Shown: positions 53,800 through 61,212 of the stretch, in pieces
Layout: the number at the start of each line of letters is the position of its first letter
How positions within the stretch are numbered: position 1 is the first letter of the stretch
Source of the DNA: Alcanivorax sp. DSM 26293
Lineage (GTDB): Bacteria; Pseudomonadota; Gammaproteobacteria; Pseudomonadales; Alcanivoracaceae
NCBI RefSeq assembly: GCF_900107995.1
Contig: NZ_FNUM01000002.1
Coordinates: forward strand, 146,283 to 210,282
Length of the DNA: 64,000 nt
Direction of reading: 5' to 3'
Program-made: the position numbers and the translations under genes
Notes under the pieces: model-generated
The model's database searches: none
What the model saw: only the letters and a program-made list of their open reading frames with translations
What the model was told of the DNA's origin: nothing

Positions 53800-53934
53800 T
53801 AGTTAATAGTTACGCGGTCACGCGTATGGGGTTTTCAGACAAAGAAGCCGCGACCATAGCCATGGTCGCGGCTTCTTGCTTTCAAAACAGACGGGCCATC
53901 TCTCGTCGTTATTAATTATTCATTATTAATTGCC
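53794..53934. repeat. Heptamer-arm inverted repeat around a terminator (locus T4)
   Basis: Left arm 53794-53814: AATTAAT AGTTAAT AGTTACG. Right arm 53907-53934: CGTTATT AATTATT CATTATT AATTGCC. Allowing a 3-base gap, 18 of 21 left-arm bases are complementary. The left arm holds the cysG stop; the right arm encodes the last residues (LIMNN) and stop of ybiB. Confidence 0.85.
53842..53877. terminator. Bidirectional terminator between cysG and ybiB
   Basis: A perfect 16-bp stem AAGAAGCCGCGACCAT / ATGGTCGCGGCTTCTT around AGCC. Its A-rich left and T-rich right ends fit both directions. It has the same GCCGCG core as the hairpins of T1 and T2. Confidence 0.88.
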
Positions 53935-54913
53935 TTTTCCTGTTCTGCCACAACTCACGTGCCAGCTCCTGTGCTTCTTCCAGCGAAGCCGCCCGGTCCA
54001 GTCCCCATAGCGCTACCGCTACGGTCTGGATCACTGCGTTTTCGCCATAGTCATCGCTCTGCTCGCCACGCCATACCGCCAGCACGGTTTGTGCATCCGG
54101 CTCGCCAGGGGGGCTTTGCCGTGGCATGACGTTATCCAGAACGGCTGCGCCTTCCAGATGTTCGCCATGTCGGATGCCGGTGATCTGGGTGCGCGCATCC
54201 GGGCGGATTTCCAGTTCGCCGCCTTCGCCCTTGAATAACAGCAGGTCCTGATCACCCGCCAGGTCGGCGGCACCCTGGTGCAGCTCGATGTAGGCGGGAT
54301 GGAAAACGCTCTGCATGGACAGGGGCGCTTTGGCCGGATTGAGACTTCTCGCCAGCGTATTGATGGGGGAGCGCAGGCCAAGTAAGTAGCGCAGGGTCAG
54401 CAGGTGCGATAGTGGCGCGCAGAAAGTCTCCAGCGGCAGATACGCCAGGCCATACTGATCCAGATGGGCGGCGGCGGCCTGTGGAGAATCGGCCACCGGC
54501 AGCCCCAGTTGTGGCAACAGCTGGTCACTGTAGACCCGGTTCGGGGTATGGGCGGGCCCGCCATGAAGCAGGGTGCGGATGCCCTGGCTAGCCAGTAACA
54601 ATGCTGCCAGCAGATACCAGGGGTGGTGCTTTTTCTTGCCCGCGTAGCTGGGCCAGTCAAGCTGCACGTCCGGCAGGTCGGCCAGCGCCCGGTAACACAC
54701 CGGACGGCAGGCATCCAGAAAGCCGGCCAGCTCCTCGGGCGTTTCTTCCTTTACCCGTAGCAGCATCAGGAAGGCGCCAAGTTGAATGTCTTCCACCTGG
54801 CCATCGAGAATGGCCTGCATGGCTTCCCGGGCTTCCTCCCGCGTGAGACTGCGCCGTGCCCGTTTACCGCGGCCAAGTGTGCGTACAAAAGGGGCAAAAG
54901 CATGTTCAGTCAT
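53912..54913 (-). CDS. ybiB: YbiB/TrpD2-like glycosyl transferase-family nucleic-acid-binding protein
   Basis: 333 residues with the anthranilate phosphoribosyltransferase fold: SLTREEAREAMQAILDG near the start, and LLHGGPAHTPNRVYSDQLLPQLG (quoted as LHGGPAHTPNR) in place of the PRPP loop. E. coli YbiB lacks the enzyme activity and binds DNA/RNA. Typically found beside siroheme or DsrE/Tus genes, as here. The final codons come from the repeat arm T4. GAGG lies some bases upstream of the ATG region. Confidence 0.82.
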   Translation of the reverse strand: MTEHAFAPFVRTLGRGKRARRSLTREEAREAMQAILDGQVEDIQLGAFLMLLRVKEETPEELAGFLDACRPVCYRALADLPDVQLDWPSYAGKKKHHPWYLLAALLLASQGIRTLLHGGPAHTPNRVYSDQLLPQLGLPVADSPQAAAAHLDQYGLAYLPLETFCAPLSHLLTLRYLLGLRSPINTLARSLNPAKAPLSMQSVFHPAYIELHQGAADLAGDQDLLLFKGEGGELEIRPDARTQITGIRHGEHLEGAAVLDNVMPRQSPPGEPDAQTVLAVWRGEQSDDYGENAVIQTVAVALWGLDRAASLEEAQELARELWQNRKRQLIMNN

Positions 54914-54992
54914 GGTTAGCCTCGTGGATGCCCGTCACTTCAGGCTGGGAAGGGTGCATGTTGCGTGAAGCGTACGACGAGTGAGCGCGATA

Positions 54993-55244
54993 TCAATACC
55001 AACTGGTACAGGGGCCATGTTCGGCGACCAGCTCCAGCAACCGGGCGTGGTCAATAACAGGCAAGGTGTTGTCCGGCAGAGCCAGTGCGGAGTGCTGCAG
55101 CAAATAGCCTTCGCCTTTCAGTGCGAAGCCGGAAGCGCACAGCAGGCCGGCATCGCTGAACACGCAGATATCGCCGTCACGATACAGGGTCTCGAATGTC
55201 TGCCGTTGGGGACTGTGCGGGGGAAAACCGATCAGATGAATCAT
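54993..55244 (-). CDS. tusB: TusB/DsrH-like sulfur relay protein
   Basis: 83 residues. IHLIGFPPHS start, GDICVFSDAGLL and the C-terminal HGPCTSWY match DsrH/TusB. TusBCD accepts persulfide sulfur from TusA and passes it to TusE and MnmA (mnmA is at 32199). It starts 4 bases after tusC. The start is set at 55244 by the family N terminus; the ribosome-binding site is weak. tusE is not in the window. Confidence 0.83.
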   Translation of the reverse strand: MIHLIGFPPHSPQRQTFETLYRDGDICVFSDAGLLCASGFALKGEGYLLQHSALALPDNTLPVIDHARLLELVAEHGPCTSWY

Positions 55245-55248
55245 CGCT

Positions 55249-55551
55249 TCAGAACACCACAACCTGAGCGCACTGGTCGCGCAGCCTCAGCAAGGATTGA
55301 GAGTCCAGCGTCTCTACCGGGACTGGCGTCACTGGCGCAAGACTGTCAGTGACACAGCGTACGCCAAAGTCGGGGAGCTGTGCCAGAGCGTCGCTGGGTG
55401 CCCGTTGCAGCTGAGACAGGGACGCTTCGGTGAGCCACAGGATCGTGGGCTGGCCAAAGGCTGCCCCGGTTAACAGCATATCCAGGGTTTCCTGAAACTG
55501 GCTGGAAAGCGGCGCACTGCCGGTGGCGATGTAGAGAATCGGGTTAGCCAA
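55249..55551 (-). CDS. tusC: TusC/DsrF-like sulfur relay protein
   Basis: 100 residues from a probable TTG that overlaps the end of tusD (8 bases); the frame is open to 55584. ILYIATGSAPLSSQFQETLDMLL and GAAFGQPTILWLTEA correspond to the TusC core (APYGS...ALD and AAF). DFGVRCVTDS holds the only internal Cys. The start is the least certain in the operon. Confidence 0.8.
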   Translation of the reverse strand: MANPILYIATGSAPLSSQFQETLDMLLTGAAFGQPTILWLTEASLSQLQRAPSDALAQLPDFGVRCVTDSLAPVTPVPVETLDSQSLLRLRDQCAQVVVF

Positions 55552-55903
55552 ACTGAATGACCCGGTCGCTGTTGATAAGAGCATCGGCCCACTGGCCCAG
55601 ACCGGCCAGAGTAAAGCCCTCTGCCAGGGTATCCGGTACCACGCCCCGTCGCTGGGCTGCGCCTACACAAACCACTGCATCAACAGGGTTTTCAGCCAGC
55701 CATTGCTGCCATTGTTGCGCGGCACAGGCCTGATCGCCGTCGCCACGCCAGGCATGACGGTTGGCCAGGTGCACGGCGTCACGGTAGAAGAAAAGTCGGT
55801 ACAGATGGAAGTTGGGGTGGGCCAGTAATGCCCGGGCAGTATCAAGGGCAGTCAGTGCGGCGGCGGAATCCGCCGCCGCATTGACCAGAAGGGCAAACCG
55901 CAT
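55544..55903 (-). CDS. tusD: TusD/DsrE-like sulfurtransferase
   Basis: 119 residues. RFALLVNAAADSAAALTALD at the start and VCVGAAQRRGV, with the persulfide-carrying Cys, are TusD hallmarks. It is the catalytic subunit of the TusBCD hexamer. The ATG overlaps the yccA stop (TGATG). Order tusD-tusC-tusB is the usual one. Confidence 0.9.
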   Translation of the reverse strand: MRFALLVNAAADSAAALTALDTARALLAHPNFHLYRLFFYRDAVHLANRHAWRGDGDQACAAQQWQQWLAENPVDAVVCVGAAQRRGVVPDTLAEGFTLAGLGQWADALINSDRVIQFG

Positions 55904-56583
55904 CAATCATCGCCACCAAGGGCGGTGAGCAGGTGCAGCAGAGACATGAAGAGGTTATACAGGGACACGAACAGAGTTACCGTGGCCATGATGTAGTTGG
56001 TCTCGCCGCCGTGAATAATGGCGCTGGTCTGCCACAGGATCAGCATTGAGGACAGCAATACGAAAGCGGCGGAGATCGCCAGGGCCAGTGCGGGTATGGC
56101 GAAGAAAATATTGGCGATTGCCGCAATAAAAGCCACCAGAATACCGACCATGATGAAATTGGTCATGAAACTGAAGTCTTTCTTGGTCACCAGAGCGATG
56201 GCTGACATGGCCACGAAGATGCCTGCAGTGCCGCCCAGGGCCATGGTTACGATTTCCATGCCGCCCGGCATTTGCGCGTACATGTTGATGATCGGGCCAG
56301 TCGTAAAGCCCAGCCAGCCGGTCAAACCGAATACGGCCAGAATGCCCCAGGCGCTGTTGCGGAGCATGTTGGTAGCGAAAAGCAGACCAAAGTACACGCC
56401 GAGGGTCAGCCAGACGTTAACAAAGCCGATGTTGCTGGCCATGGCAAACCAGGAGGCGCCGGTGGCCACAATCAGTGACAGCCCCAGCAGCATGTAGGTG
56501 TTCTTCAATACCTGGGCCGCGCGCTCCCCGGTGACGGCTACGCCGTGCGGAGAGACGGAATAGGGGTTGGTCTGGTTATTCAT
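55903..56583 (-). CDS. yccA: Bax inhibitor-1 family membrane protein (YccA-like)
   Basis: 226 residues with seven membrane segments from about residue 28 on. The family segments LKNTYMLLGLSLIVA, TGWLGFTTGPIINMY and SLYNLFMSLLHLLTALGG are present, with the conserved Asp region near the end. E. coli YccA is a substrate and modulator of FtsH. A promoter is seen at 56618-56645. It is coupled to tusD by a 1-base overlap. Confidence 0.93.
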   Translation of the reverse strand: MNNQTNPYSVSPHGVAVTGERAAQVLKNTYMLLGLSLIVATGASWFAMASNIGFVNVWLTLGVYFGLLFATNMLRNSAWGILAVFGLTGWLGFTTGPIINMYAQMPGGMEIVTMALGGTAGIFVAMSAIALVTKKDFSFMTNFIMVGILVAFIAAIANIFFAIPALALAISAAFVLLSSMLILWQTSAIIHGGETNYIMATVTLFVSLYNLFMSLLHLLTALGGDD

Positions 56584-56617
56584 GTGTTTGCACTCATCCT
56601 TAGGAATTGTCCCTGTG

Positions 56618-56645
56618 ATAATAAGGGCGGTAACGCCAAAATCAA
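56618..56645 (-). promoter_or_regulatory. Probable yccA-tusDCB promoter
   Basis: On the minus strand: TTGATT (56640-56645), 16-base spacer, TATTAT (56618-56623), 35 bases before the yccA ATG. The spacer contains GGCG-TTAC-CGCC, a small inverted repeat that could be an operator. Confidence 0.6.
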
Positions 56646-56716
56646 GCGAAGAAACAAGGCATAAAGGTCGATTTTTTATGGGTCCGACGGGGGATCAGGG
56701 CAGGGCGGGCGCTACA

Positions 56717-56738
56717 GCCGTTTTTCGACCAAAACGGC
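56717..56738. repeat. Perfect 8-bp inverted repeat in the yccA-tRNA-Ser gap
   Basis: GCCGTTTT (56717-56724) and AAAACGGC (56731-56738) around TCGACC. It could be a terminator-like hairpin or a binding site. Apart from this and the two promoters, the 418-base gap 56584-57001 shows no gene I can support. Confidence 0.55.
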
Positions 56739-56960
56739 GCCGCAACGGGGTTGATCCGAATCGGCAAAGGCATCGGGTTTTGCTATGACTGAACAAATGC
56801 TGATCGGCAGTGGCAGTCTCTCAAAGACAGGGAAGCGTTGATGAGGCGGCTACCCATGTGCAGTGTGGCTGATTGTTCCCGATTTAGTGAGGAGATGATT
56901 GAGTTGGCCCCGCAGCTGATTAACTTTCCACCAGTTGCAGCGAGGATTTGCGAAGCGCGA

Positions 56961-56988
56961 TTGACTGACTTCATTGCTCATGTATTAT
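56961..56988 (+). promoter_or_regulatory. tRNA-Ser promoter
   Basis: TTGACT (56961-56966), 16-base spacer and TATTAT (56983-56988), followed by GCGGGCC just before the tRNA: a GC-rich discriminator typical of stringently controlled stable-RNA promoters. Confidence 0.75.
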
Positions 56989-57001
56989 TGCGGGCCTGTC
57001 T

Positions 57002-57089
57002 GGAGGGGTGGCAGAGTGGCCGAATGCACCGGTCTTGAAAACCGGCGACGGGAGACCGTCCGTGGGTTCAAATCCCACCCCCTCCGCCA
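57002..57089 (+). tRNA. tRNA-Ser (anticodon UGA)
   Basis: 88 bases including an encoded CCA. Acceptor GGAGGGG pairs with CCCCTCC; anticodon stem CCGGT/ACCGG encloses CTTGAAA with anticodon TGA at 57036-57038; the long variable arm (CGGGAGACCG type) marks a class II Ser tRNA; T arm GTGGG-TTCAAAT-CCCAC. It reads UCA and other UCN codons. Confidence 0.97.
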
Positions 57090-57097
57090 AACAAGAA

Positions 57098-57128
57098 GCC
57101 CGTGCTCGCAAGAGCGCGGGCTTTTTTT
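57098..57128 (+). terminator. tRNA-Ser terminator
   Basis: GCCCGTGCTC (57098-57107), loop GCAA, GAGCGCGGGC (57112-57121): ten pairs with one G-T, then seven T. It starts 9 bases after the CCA end. Confidence 0.93.
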
Positions 57129-57167
57129 ATGGCCAATCGGGCGACGAAACCGACGACGGAGCGGTAG

Positions 57168-57237
57168 CGAGTTACGAGTTACGAGGAGCAAAAGTCGAAG
57201 CTGGTTTTGATTTTCGCTCCTCGTAAATCGTAACTCG
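57168..57237. repeat. Heptamer-arm inverted repeat (locus T5)
   Basis: Left arm 57168-57188: CGAGTTA CGAGTTA CGAGGAG. Right arm 57217-57237: CTCCTCG TAAATCG TAACTCG. The 22-base arms (57168-57189 and 57216-57237) pair with one mismatch around 26 bases containing AAAAG...TTTT. It lies between the tRNA terminator and the convergent ArsA-like gene; here the terminator is outside the arms. Confidence 0.88.
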
Positions 57238-57250
57238 AAAACCTGCGTGT

Positions 57251-58273
57251 CTATATCCTTGGTTCCAGCAAAGCCGCAAATTCCTGTAGCCCGTCCAGTC
57301 CCTGAATATCATCCTCCAGCAACGGTAGCTGGATTCTGGGTAGTCCTTTGAGCGCCTCATCCAGTTCGATCATGTGTCGTTGCTGACGCACCAGGCGGGC
57401 GGCGAAGAAGGCGCTGTCGGCGGCATCCGGGAGTACCCGGTTGACGATGGCCCCTGCCACCGGGATATGGCTGTCGCGCAGGGTGGCTACGGCGCGGGCG
57501 GTTTCCAGGATGGGCAGGCGTTCCGGGGTCAGTACGAACAGGAAGGCGGTGTGGTCCGGGTCGCTGAGCTGCCGTCGGGTGCGGTGGAACAGGCGCTGTC
57601 TGGTCATCAGCGTTTCTGCCACTTCTCGACTGCGCGGGTCCAGATCTGCGGTGGCGTGTTCGGTGGGGTCCTGCAGCGGGCTGTCCAGGTCCTTGCCGGG
57701 AGTCAGGTGTCCGACCACCTTGCCCAGGGTTCGTGCTCTTTCATTGTGGCGTAACAGACCATCGGTCCAGGCGGCCATCACTTCCGGCAGGCTCAACAGT
57801 CGCAGAGTGTGGCCGGTGGGTGCAGTATCGAAAATTACCAGGTCATAGTCGCGGCTGTCTTCATCGATAGTGCGAGCGATGCGTTCCAGCAGAGCCGCTT
57901 CCTGGGCACCAGGAGACTGGCGACTCAGACGCAATTGCTTTTCCAGCTCCCGCACCTGGTCCGGGCCGGCAAAGCGCCGCATCTGGGCACTGACACGATC
58001 CAGATATGCCTCCACTTCCTGATCCGGGTCCAGCTCCAGGGCGACCAGATTGGGAGCCATGCGGGTCGGGTGGTTGCCGATGGGCCGGTCGAAGGCGTCG
58101 GCCAGACTGTGGGCGGGATCGGTGGATACCAGCAATACCCGGCGCCCCTGTTCTGCGGCGCGCAGGGCCAGTGCCGAGGCGGTCGTGGTTTTCCCTACGC
58201 CGCCCTTGCCGCCAACCATCAGCAGGGACTTTTCCGCCAGCAGTCGATCCAGATCCAGAGCGGTCTCAGCCAT
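57251..58273 (-). CDS. ArsA/GET3-family ATPase without cysteines
   Basis: 340 residues, single ATPase domain. The deviant Walker A GGKGGVGKTT (21-30), switch I STDPAHSLADAF and switch II FDTAPTGHTLRLL are complete. There is no cysteine in the whole protein, so neither the arsenite-binding thiols of ArsA nor the zinc CxxC of Get3 exist. It is coupled by 1-base overlaps (TGATG) to a small CC-tailed protein and a CstA-type transporter, so it probably serves that transporter rather than arsenic resistance. Confidence 0.88.
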   Translation of the reverse strand: MAETALDLDRLLAEKSLLMVGGKGGVGKTTTASALALRAAEQGRRVLLVSTDPAHSLADAFDRPIGNHPTRMAPNLVALELDPDQEVEAYLDRVSAQMRRFAGPDQVRELEKQLRLSRQSPGAQEAALLERIARTIDEDSRDYDLVIFDTAPTGHTLRLLSLPEVMAAWTDGLLRHNERARTLGKVVGHLTPGKDLDSPLQDPTEHATADLDPRSREVAETLMTRQRLFHRTRRQLSDPDHTAFLFVLTPERLPILETARAVATLRDSHIPVAGAIVNRVLPDAADSAFFAARLVRQQRHMIELDEALKGLPRIQLPLLEDDIQGLDGLQEFAALLEPRI

Positions 58274-58542
58274 CAGCAGCAGCGGAAATGGTCGAGCGGG
58301 GAACGTTCCATGCCCATGCGGGTATGCCAATCGTGGAAACGGTCCATGAGTAGCGGTTGCAGTTCCAGCGTGCTCCAGGTCGCCGGGTTGGGTACACCCA
58401 TCATTTCGGCAAATACCAGCAGCATGAACAGGTCTTCCTCGTCCCGTTTGGCTCGAGCGATGGCCGCCCGATAGGGCGCGTTGTAGTACTGGGCGCCCAG
58501 TTCGCCCAGACGGCGAAAAAGCAGCCGAGTCTTGCCGGACAT
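58273..58542 (-). CDS. Small protein with a C-terminal Cys-Cys (cory-CC-star-like)
   Basis: 89 residues, predicted helical, soluble and charged. It begins [20 protein letters not shown] and ends SPLDHFRCC immediately before the stop. I recall a family with this C-terminal CC-stop beside CstA and ArsA-like genes under the name cory-CC-star protein. These are the only cysteines in the protein. It is translationally coupled on both sides. Function unknown; the cysteine pair could bind metal, a disulfide partner or the ATPase. Confidence 0.75.
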   Translation of the reverse strand: MSGKTRLLFRRLGELGAQYYNAPYRAAIARAKRDEEDLFMLLVFAEMMGVPNPATWSTLELQPLLMDRFHDWHTRMGMERSPLDHFRCC

Positions 58543-60215
58543 CAGATGTTCTCCGGTGGGGCGCTAAAGGCGCGTTTCAAGGCCGCTGCACACTCCAGGG
58601 TCACCAGCAAGGCGGCTACCAGCACGACCAGATCCAGCCCCAGCAGGAACCAGTCAGATTGGTCGTAGAAACTTTTCAGCTGAATCAGCAGGGCGTACAG
58701 GGTCATGACCAACAGAAATACCAAGGGCGCCAGAGTATAAATGGCAGGGCGTCCCCGTTTCACCAGCATGATGGTGATCACCAGCAGGGTTAGTCCGGCC
58801 AGCAACTGGTTGGTGGTGCCAAACAAAGGCCAGATCAGCAGGCCGCCGGAACCGTCAGCCCCTCCGGCTCCAAAGGCCAGCAGTAAACAGCTGGCCACTG
58901 CCAGCAGAGTGGCGGGGAGAGGGCGGGTCAGCCACTTCTGCTGATAGATTTCCCCCCACTCCTGGAAGATATAACGCTGCAGGCGCAGGCCGGTATCCAT
59001 GGTGGTGCCAGCAAACAGGGCTGCCATGACGGTGAGGAGTGTGGCCGCCACGCCCACATCCATGCCGGTACCACCGGCGAGAATATTGGCGCCACCGTTG
59101 ACGAAGGCGCTCAGACTGCCATTACCGAAAGCGGTATAGACAGCCTGCCAGTCCGCCAGAGTGGCGAAGCCGGCAGTGGCTGCGATGATGGCCGCCAGAG
59201 CCAGGGCGCCTTCACCCACGGCGCCGAAATACCCGACAAAACGGGCATCGGGTTCCTTGTCCAACTGTTTGGAGCTGGTTCCGGATGCCACCAGTCCGTG
59301 GAAGCCGGAAATGGCACCACAGGCGATGGTGACGAACAGCAGGGGTAACAGGGAAGGGGTCCCTGCAGGCACATCGTTATTGATCATGGGGGCGACGACC
59401 TGTGGATTGCCAATCAGCACAGCGCCATAGAGCAGAATCAGCCCCACGAAAAGTTGTAGCCCATTGATGTAATCGCGGGGTTGCAACAATACCCAGACCG
59501 GCAGCAGGGAGGCGATGGCCGCGTAGGCGAATAACAGCAGAATCCAGCTGGCGTTGGCGGACAGGCCCATGACCTGTTCCGGTAATGTCACAGGGACCTG
59601 GGGACCCACATAAATCAGGCTGTACAGGGCGATCACCCCCAGCACGGAGACCAGTCCCAGGCCAATGATGCGGCGGTAAATGAGCTGGCCGATGATCAGT
59701 GCTACCGCGATGGCACCCCATACCGGGACCACGGACCCCGGGTTGTTGATTAGCAGCTTGGCAATGACCACCCCGAAAACGGCATTCACCATCAACAGCA
59801 CCAGGAAAATAACGATCATGAACACGGTGCGGGCTCGATAACCCACCACCTCGCCGGTGAGGGCGCCTACGGATTTGGCCCGGTTGCGGACACTGGCCCA
59901 GAGCGCACCGCTGTCATGAACCCCGGCAAAAAAAACCGTGCCCAGCACTACCCACACAAAGGCCGGCAACCATCCCCAGATCACCGCGATGGCCGGCCCG
60001 ACAATGGGGGCGGCGCCGGCAACGGAGGTGAAGTGGTGGCCCCACAGGACAAAACGGTTGGTCGGCACAAAATCCACCCCATCCTCAAATTCGTGGGCGG
60101 GTGTCCGAAAAGCAGGGTCCAGCTTGTAGATGCGGGATGCAATAAAGCGGGAGTAGAATAGATATCCGGCGGCCATGCCACCCAGACCGAGCAAAAGTAA
60201 AACGATTGCGCTCAT
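58542..60215 (-). CDS. CstA-family transporter (carbon starvation protein, short form)
   Basis: 557 residues with about 15 membrane segments, shorter than the about 700 of E. coli CstA. YSRFIASRIYKLDP, TPAHEFEDGVDFVPTNRFVLWGHHFTSVAGAAPI (quoted as VDFVPTNRFVLWGHHFTS) and SGFHGLVASGTSSKQL are CstA signatures. Known relatives take up peptides or pyruvate. The ATG at 60215 has AAAGGG before it. It is first in the cstA-CC-ArsA operon. Confidence 0.9.
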   Translation of the reverse strand: MSAIVLLLLGLGGMAAGYLFYSRFIASRIYKLDPAFRTPAHEFEDGVDFVPTNRFVLWGHHFTSVAGAAPIVGPAIAVIWGWLPAFVWVVLGTVFFAGVHDSGALWASVRNRAKSVGALTGEVVGYRARTVFMIVIFLVLLMVNAVFGVVIAKLLINNPGSVVPVWGAIAVALIIGQLIYRRIIGLGLVSVLGVIALYSLIYVGPQVPVTLPEQVMGLSANASWILLLFAYAAIASLLPVWVLLQPRDYINGLQLFVGLILLYGAVLIGNPQVVAPMINNDVPAGTPSLLPLLFVTIACGAISGFHGLVASGTSSKQLDKEPDARFVGYFGAVGEGALALAAIIAATAGFATLADWQAVYTAFGNGSLSAFVNGGANILAGGTGMDVGVAATLLTVMAALFAGTTMDTGLRLQRYIFQEWGEIYQQKWLTRPLPATLLAVASCLLLAFGAGGADGSGGLLIWPLFGTTNQLLAGLTLLVITIMLVKRGRPAIYTLAPLVFLLVMTLYALLIQLKSFYDQSDWFLLGLDLVVLVAALLVTLECAAALKRAFSAPPENI

Positions 60216-60472
60216 GGGGTGCCCTTTGTCATTGTCGCTATGATGGGCCCGTTCGGGCATGCAGCCTATGGTTAGCGGTTTTGCTGCCAGCGTCAACGCG
60301 ACCAATGGCTAACCCGTTTTATGCAGGCTGGCCCGCGGGCGGTAAATATTCGGGGCACGTGCGCTATGTCATCGTTTGTTCATCTTGCCCTATGCATGCG
60401 GGTGCACAGACGCTACTCTTCGGAACATACTGAAAAAGAAGTGGGTAAAGGATTACCCGGGGGAAAGCAGCA

Positions 60473-61126
60473 ATGATCAAAGTATTGGTAGTGGACGACC
60501 ATGATCTGGTCAGAACCGGTATCTCCAGGATGCTGGACGAGGTTGAAGGTTTGCGGGTTGTTGGTGAGGCCAGCTCCGGCGAACAGGCCGTGCAACTGGC
60601 CAAGGAAACGGTGCCGGATGTGGTGTTGATGGATATCAAGATGCCAGGCATCGGCGGCCTTGAGGCAACTCGCAAATTGCTGCGTGTGGACGAGGGCATC
60701 CGCGTGATCGCGGTAACCATGTGCGAGGAGGAACCCTTTCCCTCGCGGCTGATGAAAGCCGGCGCCGCCGGCTACATGACCAAAGGGGCTGGCCTGGAAG
60801 AAATGGTCAGGGCCATCAAGGTTGTGACCACCGGGCAGCGGTACATCAGCCCGGAAATTGCCCAGACCATGGCGCTGAAGCCCTACACCGGTGAGGATGC
60901 CACGCTGCTGGATATGCTCTCCGAGCGCGAGCTGCAGATCATGATGATGATCGTCAACTGCCACAAGGTGCAGGATGTGGCTGACAAACTGTGCCTGTCA
61001 CCGAAAACCGTCAATACCTACCGCTATCGCATTTTCGATAAGCTGGGCGTGACCAGTGATGTGGAAATGGCACTGCTTGCGGTACGCCATGGCATGCTGG
61101 ATGCGGTTGAGAATACCGTTCCCTGA
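60473..61126 (+). CDS. gacA: GacA/UvrY-type response regulator
   Basis: 217 residues. Receiver domain with Asp54 in VVLMDIKMPG and a C-terminal LuxR-type helix-turn-helix (about 148-205: LSERELQIMMMIVNCHKVQDVA...LSPKTVNTYRYRIFDKLGV, shown in parts). Located directly before uvrC as in E. coli and Pseudomonas. With GacS/BarA it drives small RNAs that titrate CsrA/RsmA. No gacS is in the window. Confidence 0.94.
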   Translation: MIKVLVVDDHDLVRTGISRMLDEVEGLRVVGEASSGEQAVQLAKETVPDVVLMDIKMPGIGGLEATRKLLRVDEGIRVIAVTMCEEEPFPSRLMKAGAAGYMTKGAGLEEMVRAIKVVTTGQRYISPEIAQTMALKPYTGEDATLLDMLSERELQIMMMIVNCHKVQDVADKLCLSPKTVNTYRYRIFDKLGVTSDVEMALLAVRHGMLDAVENTVP

Positions 61127-61212
61127 TGGCAACAGGGCGGTCACGGGAAACAGACAACTGGCTGGGCGAAACTGTTACACTTTGTGGGCAGTAACCGGCC
61201 GAGATTGTTCCC

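Noticed and set aside
56838-57038. 66-residue open frame running into the tRNA-Ser gene
   Set aside because: It overlaps the tRNA and its promoter and has no domain.
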